From Saccharopolyspora erythraea (GTDB lineage: Bacteria > Actinomycetota > Actinomycetes > Mycobacteriales > Pseudonocardiaceae): 64,000 nucleotides of DNA. The DNA lies in NCBI RefSeq assembly GCF_018141105.1, contig NZ_CP054839.1, positions 5,084,001 to 5,148,000 on the forward strand, given 5' to 3'. Positions 51,709 through 61,400 of the stretch are shown piece after piece; within the stretch, counting starts at the first letter, position 1, and every line of letters starts with the position of its first letter. The notes under the pieces are model-generated. The model did no database searches and was not told the DNA's origin. It was given only the letters and a program-made list of their open reading frames with translations. Made by a program: the position numbers and the translations under genes.

Positions 51709-53473
51709 TGAGGAGAAGCTGCCACGGGTCCCGCTGCCGGCGTTGCAGGACAGCTGCCGGCGGTTCGTCGAGTGGTGCGCGCCGCTGCTGACCGAGACCG
51801 AGCTGGCCGAGACCGAAGCCGCGGTGTCGCGGTTCCTGCGGCCGGACAGCACCGCCCGCGTGCTGCACGCCGCGCTGGAGGACTACGACGCCCGCGAGGA
51901 CGTGCACAGCTGGCTCGACACCTTCTGGCCGTACCGGTACCTGGGTCGCCGCGACCGGATCGCGCTCAACGCGAACTTCTTCTTCCTGTTCCGGGAATCA
52001 CCGCTGGAACAGGCCGAACGCGCTGCCGCGCTCATATCCGGTGCTCTCGAGTACAAGCGGCTCCTGGACGCCGAGGAACTGCCGCCGGTGACGCAGCGCG
52101 GACGTCCGCTCTCGATGGAGCAGAACAAGTTCCTGTTCTCCACCACGCGCATCCCCGGTCAGGAGCAGGACACCGTCCGCGCCCCCTACAGCGACGAGTC
52201 GCCCGGACCTTCGAAGGCCCGCCACATCGCGGTGTTCCACCGCGGGAACCTGTTCCGCATGGACGTGCTGGACGAGCGGGGAGAGCCGTACTCGCCCGAC
52301 GACCTCGGCGCCGGCCTGCGCGCCGTCATGAAGGCGGGCGCGAACCGGGCGGCAACCGAGAGCTCGGTCGGGCACCTGACCACCAAGGCGCGCGCGGAAT
52401 GGGCGGCCAGCCGGGAGGCGCTGCTGGCGCTGGACCCCGCCAACGCCGAGGCACTCGACGCCGTGGAGACCGCGCTGTTCTGCGTGTGCCTGGAGGACTT
52501 CGCCCCGCAGGACACCCAGCAGGCCTGCGACCATCTGCTCCACGGTGACAGCGGCAACCGCTGGTTCGACAAGGCCGTGTCGCTGGTCGTGTTCGCCGAC
52601 GGCACCGCGGGAATCAACATCGAGCACTGCGGCCTGGACGGCACCACGATCCTGACCTTCGTCGATGCCCTGCTGGAGGAGTCGTCCGAGGCGCAGGTGG
52701 GCACGGCGGAGCAGGGCGTGCCCGCCGCGGAGCCGATCGAGTTCGTGCTCGACGACGCCTTGGAGACCGACGTGCGCGCGGCCGCCGACGCGTTCGCCGA
52801 CTACGCCGCCAACACGGCCACCACGGCGGTGTCCTTCGAGGACTTCGGCGCGAACCGGGCCAAGCAGCTCGGCATGTCACCGGACGCGTTCGTGCAGATG
52901 GCCTACCAGCTCGCGCACAAGCGCAGCAAGGGGCTGACCGGGGCGACCTACGAGTCGATCGCGACGCGCCAGTACCGGCACGGACGCACCGAGGCCATGC
53001 GCGTGGTGACGCCGGAGGTGCTGCGCTTCGTGGCGGCGATGGACGACCCGGACGCCGGCGCCGCCACCCGCAGGGAGGCTTTCCGCGCCGCCGCGGACAA
53101 GCACGTGGCCCGGGCCAAGGAGTGCCAGGCCGGGCAGGCTCCCGAGCAGCACCTGTGGGAGCTCCAGCTCATCCAGAAGCGGCGCGGCGCCGAGCTCGGC
53201 GCCACCGAGCAGCTCGACCTCTACGAGTCCCCGGGCTGGCTGAAGATGCGCGACGACTACCTCAGCACCAGCTCGGCGCCGTCGACCAACATCCAGTACT
53301 TCGGGTTCGGCTCGACCAGCAGCCAGTGCATCGGCGTCGCCTACGTGCTGCTGCCGGAGCGCTTCAACCTCTACCTGAGCACCCCGCGGCAGGTGGCCGA
53401 CGAGATGTACGCCTTCGCCGACCGGCTCCGCGAAGCGGTGGGCGAACTCCAGGACCTGCTCAGCCAGGAGTGA
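51662..53473 (+). CDS. Choline/carnitine O-acyltransferase family protein
   Basis: 603 residues. Characteristic parts: LPRVPLPALQDSCRRFVEWCAPLLTETELAET at the start (in pieces), the catalytic base His322 in NIEHCGLDGTT (the family's N-x-E-H-x-x-x-D), and the C-terminal SSAPSTNIQYFGFGSTSSQCIGVAYVLLPE corresponding to the choline/carnitine site and the S-T-S motif. The family transfers acyl groups between CoA and the hydroxyl of carnitine-like compounds. It is uncommon in bacteria. ATG 51662 is used; GTG 51683 (VWSPRTFGNEEKLPRVPL) is an alternative and would shorten the 47-nt overlap with the methyltransferase gene. A hairpin ends the operon. Confidence 0.87.
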   Translation: MKLNSSQVWSPRTFGNEEKLPRVPLPALQDSCRRFVEWCAPLLTETELAETEAAVSRFLRPDSTARVLHAALEDYDAREDVHSWLDTFWPYRYLGRRDRIALNANFFFLFRESPLEQAERAAALISGALEYKRLLDAEELPPVTQRGRPLSMEQNKFLFSTTRIPGQEQDTVRAPYSDESPGPSKARHIAVFHRGNLFRMDVLDERGEPYSPDDLGAGLRAVMKAGANRAATESSVGHLTTKARAEWAASREALLALDPANAEALDAVETALFCVCLEDFAPQDTQQACDHLLHGDSGNRWFDKAVSLVVFADGTAGINIEHCGLDGTTILTFVDALLEESSEAQVGTAEQGVPAAEPIEFVLDDALETDVRAAADAFADYAANTATTAVSFEDFGANRAKQLGMSPDAFVQMAYQLAHKRSKGLTGATYESIATRQYRHGRTEAMRVVTPEVLRFVAAMDDPDAGAATRREAFRAAADKHVARAKECQAGQAPEQHLWELQLIQKRRGAELGATEQLDLYESPGWLKMRDDYLSTSSAPSTNIQYFGFGSTSSQCIGVAYVLLPERFNLYLSTPRQVADEMYAFADRLREAVGELQDLLSQE

Positions 53474-53487
53474 GACACCCGCAGCGC

Positions 53488-53526
53488 CGAAGTGGCCCCA
53501 CTTGCTCCCCAGGTGGGGTCACTTCG
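53488..53526 (+). terminator. Hairpin terminator of the oxygenase operon
   Basis: CGAAGTGGCCCCAC (53488-53501) pairs with GTGGGGTCACTTCG (53513-53526) with a single G-U or mismatch position, 14 bases beyond the acyltransferase stop. It closes the three-gene unit. Confidence 0.78.
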
Positions 53527-53917
53527 ACGTCAGCGCCGCGTCATGGCGACCGAAAACCACGTCCCCGCCCCGAGTTTTCAGCCACAGTGGACGGACAGCA
53601 CCAGCGGAGCCGGCTTGCCTTCCGATGTCGACCGCTCGCTCCGGCGTCGCTGGAACGCCGTCGGCACCCGGCCGCAACACCGGGTTGAGCACGAACATTG
53701 GTCCGAACCACCTCCGCCGCGCTGCCGCCTCTTCACTTGCACTTCGTCGGGCGTTGCGCCCACCGCTACCATGAGTAGCCCGCGGGGATTCGCGGCGTTC
53801 GCACCGAACGACCGTTACCGCACCCGACCGCCGCGCTCCGCACCGGCCGCCGAGCAGCCGCCAGCCGACCGCCCAGGACCGATCCACGAAGACGTGACCG
53901 ACCGGGAGGTACCACCC
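53527..53917. other. Intergenic region upstream of the CBS protein gene
   Basis: About 390 bp without a supported gene. An open frame runs from 53492 into the CBS gene but has no ribosome site and no conserved features. The CBS ribosome site GGGAGG lies at the right end. No clear promoter or dyad. Confidence 0.35.
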
Positions 53918-54349
53918 ATGCACATCGCCGAGATTCTGAGCAAGAAGGGCTCCGACGTCGCCACCATCCGCCCGGCCGCCGCGGTGAGCGAGCTGCTCAG
54001 GATGCTCGCGCACCACAACATCGGCGCGATGGCCGTGGTCGGCGAGGGCGAGGACCTGCTGGGCATCGTCTCCGAGCGCGACATCGTGCGCCGCCTCGAC
54101 GAGCGCGGCGCGGAGCTGCTGACGGCCACCGTCGCCGAGATCATGACCACCGACGTCATCACCTGCGCGCCCACGGACACCGTCGAGGGCCTCACCGAGA
54201 TCATGACCGAACGCCGCGTCCGCCACCTGCCCGTGGTCGAGGGCGGGGCCCTGGTCGGCATCGTCAGCATCGGCGACGTCGTCAAGAGCCGCATCGACGC
54301 CCTGGAGCAGAGCCAGGAGCAGCTGGAGTCCTACATCACGCAGGGCTGA
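53918..54349 (+). CDS. CBS-pair domain protein
   Basis: 143 residues with two CBS motifs: the first spans about 8-60 (VATIRPAAAVSELLRMLAHHNIGAMAVVGEGEDLLGIVSERDIVRRL, read in parts) and the second about 70-130 (MTTDVITCAPTDTVEGLTEIMTERRVRHLPVVEGGALVGIVSIGDVVKSR), including the usual G-I-V-S-x-x-D-V ends. A C-terminal helix QSQEQLESYIT follows. Such stand-alone pairs bind adenine nucleotides and regulate a partner; they are common stress or dormancy proteins in actinobacteria. ATG 53918 has GGGAGG spaced by 8; GTG 53894 in frame is weaker. Confidence 0.9.
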   Translation: MHIAEILSKKGSDVATIRPAAAVSELLRMLAHHNIGAMAVVGEGEDLLGIVSERDIVRRLDERGAELLTATVAEIMTTDVITCAPTDTVEGLTEIMTERRVRHLPVVEGGALVGIVSIGDVVKSRIDALEQSQEQLESYITQG

Positions 54350-54533
54350 CGACCTCGGCCGCATGCTGTCCTGCCCGAGGACACCACGCGGCCCGCAACC
54401 GCTGAAACGGTTGCGAAAACGGGAAAACACCGTTGAAGGTGGCCGCCGCCGGCGGATTGCGCCGCCGAGATCGGCCTGCCTAGGCTTCCTCCACCGCTCC
54501 ATTACGTGCGGAGTCCGGGTCCGGGAGCAGCCG

Positions 54534-57419
54534 ATGCCGCAACACGCGTGTTCTTCCGCCCGGCAGAACACGCCCTCGGTGGGCCTGCGCACGAGTTCGC
54601 CGGTGCTCATCGGGCGCGCCGCGGAGCTGGACACGCTGGTCACCGCGGTGAACACCGCTCCGTCGGTGGTGTTCGTCGAGGGCGAAGCCGGGATCGGCAA
54701 GACCCGGCTGGTCAGCGAGCTGCTGATGGCGGTGCGCTCCGATCCGGTGTGGGTGACCACCGGCTACTGCCAGCCCCTGCGCGACCCGTTCCCGCACGGC
54801 GTGGTGTTCGAGTGCCTGGGCGGATGCGCCGAGCGGCTGTCGGACCCCGGCAGGCTCAGCGCCGTCACCGGATCGCTGCGCCCGTACCTGCCCGAGCTCG
54901 CCGACCGGCTTCCTCCGGCACCCGAACCGCTCGGCGACCAGGCGGCGGAACGCCACCGGCTGTTCCGCGCGGTGCGGGACCTGCTCGCCGCGCTCGGCAG
55001 GGTCGTGGTGGTGGTCGAGGACATCCAGTGGGCCGACGAGGGTTCGCGGCAGCTGCTGCGATTCGTCATGACCGATCCGCCGCCCGGGCTCGCCCTCGTG
55101 GTCACCTACCGCAGGGAGGAGCTGCCCGGCCGTTCCGCCGCGCTGGGCAGAGCCTTCCGCCCGTCGCCCGGCACCAGCAGCGCGCACCTCGTGCTGGGGC
55201 CGCTGGAGCCGGAGGAGGTGGGCGGACTCGCCCAGGCCATCCTCGGCACGCCGGTGTCGCAGGAGTTCGCCGTCGACCTGCACGGCGGGACGGCCGGAGT
55301 TCCCTTCGTGCTGGAGGAAACGCTGCACGCGCTGCGCCAGCGGGAAGGAGGCGTCCGCCCGGACGGCCGCGGCGTGAAGCGGATGCTGGCCGAGCTGGAG
55401 GTCCCGGCCCTGCTGCGGGAGGCGATGCTGGAGCGGCTGGACGGCCTGCCCGCCCACGCCCGGGCGCTCGCCGAGTGCGCGGCGGTGCTCGACTGCCCGG
55501 CCGACCTCGGGCTGCTCGCGTCGATGACGATGCTGGCACCGGCGCGAGCGGGAACCGCCGTCTCGAAGCTGCTCACCGCCGGGGTGCTGGTGGAGGACGA
55601 GGACGGCCGCTACCGCTACCGCCACCCACTCGCCCAGCGTGCGGTGTACTACGCGCTGCCGGGACCACGCAGGCAGGAACTGCACAACCGGGCGCTGCGC
55701 ATGCTGGCCAGGCAGGACCCGAGACCGCTGCTCATGCTCGCCGAGCACGCCAAGCGGGCCGGTCAGCACACCGCGCGGCTGCGCTACGGCGAGGAGGCCG
55801 CCGACCTGGCCATGCAGGCGGGCGACGCCACCACCGCCGTGGAGCTGCGGCTGTCGCTGGTGGCCGAGCCCGCCGTGCCACCGGCCGACGTGAACCGGCT
55901 GGTGAGCAGGCTGTGCCAGGACGCGCTCACCGGACTGCACCAGCACGAGGTCACCGCGGAGCTGGAGCGGCTGCTCACCGACACCCGGCTGTCCGAACAG
56001 GTGCGCGGCGAGGTGCGGCTGGGCCTCGGGCTGCTGCTGATCCGCCAGGAGGGGGCGCTCGAGCGCGGCCGGGTCGAGGTGCGACTGGCCATCGACGACC
56101 TGGGCACCCGGCCCGACCTGGCCCTGCGCGGGATGGCGGTGCTGGCCCTGCCCTACATCGGCATCACGCCGCTGGCCGAGAACATGCGCTGGCTGCAACG
56201 GATCGAGCGCGAGCTGGGCGCGGTCCCAAGGGACCTGTCCGGCTTCGCGGTGCTGGCCAACTCGATCGGCGGACGAATGCACGTCGGCGACCCGCTCGCC
56301 TGGCAGCAGCTCGCGCGAGTCGACCCGCTTTCCGACGACGTCGGCGAGCAGCGCCACATCGCCCGCCTCTACTGCAACCTCGCCGACTCGTGCTCGTGGA
56401 CCGGGCACTACGAGCAGGCCGAGCGGTTCATCCGCAACGGGCTGAGCATCGCCGCCCGCTGCGGCGCGCCGTACGTGGTCGGCACCGCCGAGGCGACCAG
56501 GATCCGGCTGGACTGGATGGCCGGGCGCCGGGCGGGGCTCCAGGAACGGGCGCGGCAGCTCGCCGAGACCTACCAGCACCTGATGCCGGTGGTCAGCGAA
56601 CTGCACCTCGTGCTGGGATGGATCGATGCCGCGCACGGGAACTGGGACGGTGCGGCCGAGCACTTCGCCCGCACCGGGCTGCCGGATCCGGGCAACTCCA
56701 TCGCACCGGTGATGCTCGCGGCCTTCGGCGGTGTGGTGAGCGTCCGGCTGGCCCAGGACGACGTCGTGGAGGCGTGCCGGCAGGCCGACCGCGGGCTGGA
56801 GGTCTTCCGCCACAAGGGCGTGTGGGCGTGGGCCGGGGAGCTGGTGCCGGAAGCCGTCGAGGCGTACTGCGCGGCGGGCAGGACCGCCGACGCGGAGAAG
56901 GTGACCGAGGAACTGGCCGCCGGTCTGTCCTTTCTGGACGCTCCGCTGGCCGAGGCGGCGCTGCTGGAATGCCGGGCCCGGATCGCCGTGCACCGGAGAC
57001 GGCCGTCGTCCGCGGCCCAGGATTTCCACCGCGCAGGGCGGGAATACGAGCGGTTGGGCGTGCCCTACCGCGCGCTGCGGATGGCCGAGCTGGCTGCCCG
57101 CCGCGCACCTGGCGGACCGGAGTGCATGGGCGAGCTGGCCGACCGCTACGCCGAGCTGGGTGCGACCCGCGACGCGGCCCGGTGCCGCCACCTGTTGCGC
57201 AGCCACGGCGCCACGACGCCGTCGCGGCGGGGCAGGCGCGGTTACGGCAACGAGCTCTCGCCGCGCGAGCAGGACGTCGCACGGCTGCTGGCCGGGGGCC
57301 GCACGAACCGGGAGATCGCCGAGGCCCTCTTCCTGTCGCGGCGCACGGTGGAGCAGCACGTCGCACGCGTGCTGCGCAAGCTCGGCGCCGCCTCGCGCAC
57401 CGAGCTCCAACGGCGCTGA
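54534..57419 (+). CDS. Large LuxR-family (LAL-type) transcriptional regulator
   Basis: 961 residues. An N-terminal ATPase has Walker A VEGEAGIGKTRLVSELL and Walker B VVVVVEDIQWADEGSRQLL; the middle has helical repeat sequence (several LARxxxxGxWDxAxxHF-type units); and the C-terminus is a LuxR HTH, NELSPREQDVARLLAGGRTNREIAEALFLSRRTVEQHVARVLRKLGA (read in parts). LAL regulators control pathway or metabolic genes and are often cluster-linked, but no obvious target cluster is adjacent. ATG 54534 follows GGGAGCAG; the frame is open from 54363 but upstream codons are Arg/Pro-rich. TAGGCT (54480-54485) is a possible -10. A hairpin lies beyond the stop. Confidence 0.92.
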   Translation: MPQHACSSARQNTPSVGLRTSSPVLIGRAAELDTLVTAVNTAPSVVFVEGEAGIGKTRLVSELLMAVRSDPVWVTTGYCQPLRDPFPHGVVFECLGGCAERLSDPGRLSAVTGSLRPYLPELADRLPPAPEPLGDQAAERHRLFRAVRDLLAALGRVVVVVEDIQWADEGSRQLLRFVMTDPPPGLALVVTYRREELPGRSAALGRAFRPSPGTSSAHLVLGPLEPEEVGGLAQAILGTPVSQEFAVDLHGGTAGVPFVLEETLHALRQREGGVRPDGRGVKRMLAELEVPALLREAMLERLDGLPAHARALAECAAVLDCPADLGLLASMTMLAPARAGTAVSKLLTAGVLVEDEDGRYRYRHPLAQRAVYYALPGPRRQELHNRALRMLARQDPRPLLMLAEHAKRAGQHTARLRYGEEAADLAMQAGDATTAVELRLSLVAEPAVPPADVNRLVSRLCQDALTGLHQHEVTAELERLLTDTRLSEQVRGEVRLGLGLLLIRQEGALERGRVEVRLAIDDLGTRPDLALRGMAVLALPYIGITPLAENMRWLQRIERELGAVPRDLSGFAVLANSIGGRMHVGDPLAWQQLARVDPLSDDVGEQRHIARLYCNLADSCSWTGHYEQAERFIRNGLSIAARCGAPYVVGTAEATRIRLDWMAGRRAGLQERARQLAETYQHLMPVVSELHLVLGWIDAAHGNWDGAAEHFARTGLPDPGNSIAPVMLAAFGGVVSVRLAQDDVVEACRQADRGLEVFRHKGVWAWAGELVPEAVEAYCAAGRTADAEKVTEELAAGLSFLDAPLAEAALLECRARIAVHRRRPSSAAQDFHRAGREYERLGVPYRALRMAELAARRAPGGPECMGELADRYAELGATRDAARCRHLLRSHGATTPSRRGRRGYGNELSPREQDVARLLAGGRTNREIAEALFLSRRTVEQHVARVLRKLGAASRTELQRR

Positions 57420-57496
57420 GCGCCTGTCTTCGAGCTTCGAAGCGGCGCAACCGCTCACCCGGCCTCGCGACCGGTGAGGTTCTTGCCCACGCCCGC

Positions 57497-57527
57497 CGCC
57501 GGTGCCAGGCGGACCCGGCACCGGCGG
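57497..57527. terminator. Hairpin between the LAL regulator and the acidic-protein gene
   Basis: CCGCCGGTGCC (57497-57507) pairs perfectly with 57517-57527 (GGCACCGGCGG) over a loop of about 10 nt, between convergent genes. Confidence 0.72.
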
Positions 57528-57533
57528 TGTGCC

Positions 57534-57941
57534 TCAGAGCAGGTCGAGCGGCAGGTCCGCGTGGCCGACGAGCTGGTCGGCGACGTCGCCCACGACCGGC
57601 AGTTCGGCCGGCGCGGGCAGGGTGCTCGCCACGTCCTCGACCGGCAGCGCGCCGGTCAGGTCGTCGGTCGGCAGGTGCTCGACCAGGTCGCCGGCGATCT
57701 GGCCGGGCTCCAGGTCGAGACCGCTCAGGTCGCCGGGAACCGAGGCCGCCGACGGCTCGAACTCCTCGACGTCACCGACGGCGTTGCCGGCGGCCGCGAC
57801 GTTGGCGACCTCGTTGCCGCTGAGGACGTCGTGCACGCTGACGAGGTTGTGCGAGTCGTTCTGCTCGATCTCGATGTCGACGTCCGGACGGGGGTCCGGC
57901 GGCGGAGTCGGTCCGGGCGGAGGCGTGGGGCTGGGAAGCAA
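57534..57941 (-). CDS. Unrecognised acidic protein, about 135 aa
   Basis: I do not recognise this protein. From the TTG at 57941 (preceded by AGAGGAAGAGGAC) it reads LLPSPTPPPGPTPPPDPRPDVD, a proline-rich start, then an acidic domain with EQNDSHNLVSVHDVLSGNEVANVAAAGNAVGDVEEFEP (in parts) and a tail of weakly repeated hydrophobic-acidic units (PVEDVAS, PVVGDVADQL). There is no signal peptide, cysteine or membrane helix. The middle has a regular NxVxxV... pattern that might be helical. A longer frame up to 58055 is open. It converges with the LAL gene and is preceded by a long spacer, so it stands alone. Confidence 0.55.
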   Translation of the reverse strand: MLPSPTPPPGPTPPPDPRPDVDIEIEQNDSHNLVSVHDVLSGNEVANVAAAGNAVGDVEEFEPSAASVPGDLSGLDLEPGQIAGDLVEHLPTDDLTGALPVEDVASTLPAPAELPVVGDVADQLVGHADLPLDLL

Positions 57942-58280
57942 GTCCTCTTCCTCTCGGTATCGCAGGTGTGCGGGATGTGCGTCCGACCGACGACATCCGG
58001 CGGACCCGGCGCGAGCGGCGCGGCCCCGGGTGGGTGCTGCCGCTGGTGGCAGCACCGCGCGGCGGCGTGCCTGCCGTCAGCCCGTCGGCGGTCGGTCGTT
58101 CCGAGGACGGCCGGGGTTCCGGCCGGTCACCGGCCTGGGTCAGGACCGGTCACCGCGAGGGGGGCGGCATGCGACCGGGGTCCGGGAGCCGCCCGCGAGC
58201 GGCCCGGACGATCCCGCTGCGCTCGGCCGGCTCCGGATCGTTCCTCGGGGGCGACGACGGGAACCGGCCAATGCCGGATG
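57942..58280. other. Long spacer upstream of the acidic-protein gene
   Basis: About 340 bp with GC-rich sequence, no strong dyad and no ORF with a ribosome site that I would support. The promoter of the leftward acidic-protein gene should be here; the best candidates are near 57953-57970 but are not convincing. Confidence 0.35.
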
Positions 58281-58329
58281 ACGGCACCTTTTCCCTTCTC
58301 CAACACGGAAAGTCAGAAAAGTGTGCCGT
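58281..58329 (-). terminator. Hairpin terminator of the carboxylase operon
   Basis: ACGGCACCTTTTC (58281-58293) pairs with GAAAAG and GTGCCGT (58316-58321, 58323-58329) with one bulged T. It is about 135 bp beyond the carboxylase stop on the minus strand and likely ends that transcript. A separate CCCCTA/TAGGGG dyad lies at 58386-58415. Confidence 0.6.
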
Positions 58330-58464
58330 TTCCCACCGTCGTGATCACTCTATCGGGTTGAGCACGTAACGAACATGGTCCGCTACCCCTAGTCATTGAC
58401 TTTCTCTGTTAGGGGCATCCTTGCGGGGCGCCATGGGGGATGCCGCCCGGTGTCGTCCGGATGC

Positions 58465-61400
58465 TCACCAGGTGTCCACGCAGGGCCTGCGGCCTCCGAC
58501 CGGCGCCGAGGGCTCCTCCCCCGTCAGCAGGGCGGCGATCCAGCGGCGGGACTCGGCCGGGTCGATCACGTCGTCGATCTCGAACGCCGAAGCCACGTTC
58601 GTGGCCTGCCCACGCTCGTACTCAGCGGCGACCATCTCCTCGAACCTGCGCTGCCGCCGCGCCGGGTCGGCGATGGCCTCCAGCTCCTTGCGGTAGCCCA
58701 GCCGCACCGCGCCTTCCAGTCCCATCGGTCCGAACTCCCCGGTGGGCCAGGCGATCGTGAAGCGCGGCTCCCGGAACCCGCCCGCTGCCATCGCCTGCGC
58801 GCCGAGTCCGTAGCCCTTGCGCAACACGATCACCCCAAACGGTACCGACATCGCGGCCGCGTTGACGAACATCCGGCTGACGTGCCGGACCGTCGCGGTG
58901 CGCTCGGCGTCCGGGCCGACCATGAAACCGGGGGTGTCGCACAGCGAGAGCACCGGCAGGCCGAAAGCGTCGCAGAGCTGGAGGAAGCGCGCGATCTTGT
59001 CCGCAGCGGGCGAGTCGATGGCGCCGCCCAGGTGCGCGGGGTTGTTGGCGATCAGGCCCAGCGGCCTGCCCTCCACCCGCACCAGCGCGGTGACCGCGCC
59101 GTGCCCGAAGTCGCGCCGGAGCTCCAGCACCGAGTCCACATCCGCCAGATCCTCGATCAATGCGCGGACGTCGTAGACGCGCAGCCGGTTCTCCGGGACG
59201 GCGTGGCGAAGCCTGCGCTGGTCCGGAGCCTCCCACCGCGACACCGCGCCCTGGAAGTAGGACAGGTACTTCTTGGCCAGCCCAACGGCGTCGGCGTCGT
59301 CGCGGGCCAACAGGTCGATGACGCCGTTGGCGCGCTGGACCTCGGTCGGCCCGACCTCGTCCGGCGCGAACACGCCGAGGCCGCCGCCCTCGATCATCGC
59401 CGGGCCGCCCATGCCGATCGACGCCTCCGGCGTGGCGATCACGACGTCGGAGCAGCCGAGCAGCGCGGCGTTGCCCGCGAAGCAGCGTCCGGAGGCGATG
59501 CCCACCAACGGCACCACACCGCTGAGCCGCGCGTAGAGGGCGAAGGCTCGGCAGTCCAGTCCGGTGACGCCGCTGCCGTCGGTGTCGCCCGGCCGGCCTC
59601 CACCGCCCTCGGCGAAGAGCACCACGGGCAGCCGGGCGCTCTCGGCGAGCTCGAACATGCGGTCCTTCTTGGCGTGCCCGCGCTGGCCCTGCGTCCCGGC
59701 CAGCACCAGGTAGTCGTAGGACAACGCGACCACGCGGGCGTGGTCGAAGTCGGCGCCGTTGACAGCGCCCACGCCGGCGACCAGCCCGTCGGCAGGGGTG
59801 CGCTCGACCAGGTCCCGCAACGAGCGGCGACGCCGCTGCGCGGCGATCGCGAGCCCGCCGTACTCGACGAAGGTGCCTTCGTCGCACAGGTCGGCGATGT
59901 TCTCCCGGGCGGTGCGGCGCCCCCGGTCGTGCCACCGGGCGACGGCGTCGGGGCGTGCCTCGTCGGCCAGCGTCGCCCGCCGCTCCCGCAGCGCCGCGAG
60001 GTCCGGGCGCGGCGCGTCGAGATCGACCGCCGCGGTGCCGGACTCGCCGCCGTCCTCGTCCTCGCCCGGCGACAGCAGCGCGACCGGCTGGCCGGCGGTC
60101 ACCACGTCGTCGACCTTCACCAGCACCTCGGCCACCACACCCGGGGTGGCGGCGCTGACCGGATGCTGCATCTTCATCGCTTCCAGAACGGCGATGACCT
60201 CGCCCCCGCGGACCGGCTCTCCCGGCGCCCGGCAGACCTCGACCACGGTCGCCGCCATCGGCGCGGTCACCTCGACCACGTCGTCGCGGCCGGGCAGCGC
60301 CACGGATTCGGCGCCCACACCGTCCAGTTCGGACAGCACGTCGTCGACGAACGTGGTGTGCACGGCGCCCGCCCGCACCTCCGGTCGCGCGAGCAGGCTG
60401 CGCAGCAGTTCGCGGTTGGTGGCCACGCCCTCGACGCGGAACTCCCCCAGCGCGCGGTGGGCTCTGCCGACGGCGTCGGCGAGCACCGGAGCGGAGTCGC
60501 GCGCGACGAGCTTGGCCAGCGTCGAGTCGTAGCGCGGGCTGACCCGGTAGCCGGGGTATCCGCAGCCGTCGACCCGCAGGCCCGGCCCGCCGGGCGGTTC
60601 GTAGGCGGTGAGCGTGCCGGTCGCGGGAATCGCCTGGCCTTCGGCGGTCAACCGCTCGGTGTTGAGCCTGGCCTGCACCGCGAATCCGCGCGTGGCGGGC
60701 AGTTCTCCCGGCGCAAGACCGAGGTCGGCCAGGCTCGCTCCCGCCGCGACCCGGATCTGCGCGCGGACCAGGTCGATGCCGGTGACCTCCTCGGTCACCG
60801 TGTGCTCGACCTGCAGCCGCGGGTTGGCCTCCATGAAGTACCAGCGGGGCACTCCCCCGTCCCCGGCCTCGACCAGGAACTCGAAAGTGCCCAGTCCCCG
60901 GTACCCGGCGTGACGCGCGAGCACCGAAGCGGCGTGCGCGAGCGCCTGGCGTACCGGGTCGTGCAGGTCGGGGGCCGGCGCGATCTCCACCAGCTTCTGC
61001 CTGCGCCGCTGGAGGCTGCAGTCGCGGTCGCCGAGGACCGCCACGGCACCGCCGGCGTCGGCGAGCACCTGGACCTCGATGTGCCGGGCGCGACGCAGGA
61101 ACTGCTCCACGAACACCCCGTCGTCGCCGAACGCGGCGCGCGCCTCGGACCGGCAGCGCAGGACGGCCTCGGCCAGGTCCTCGTCCGGGGCGACCACGCG
61201 CATTCCGCGTCCACCGCCACCCGCGACAGCCTTGACCACCACCGCCGAGCCGCCGGGCAGGCCGGCGCGGAACTCCTCGGCCTCGCGGGGACCGCTGATC
61301 GCCGAGGTCCCCGCCAGCACCGGCACGCCGCAGCGCGTGGCCAGCTCCCTGGCCCGCGTCTTGTCACCGAGCACGTCGAGGGTTTGCGATTCCGGCCCGA

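Noticed and set aside
54480-57521. A 1013-codon minus-strand frame opposite the LAL regulator
   Set aside because: The opposite strand carries clear Walker and LuxR motifs; this is GC-driven noise.
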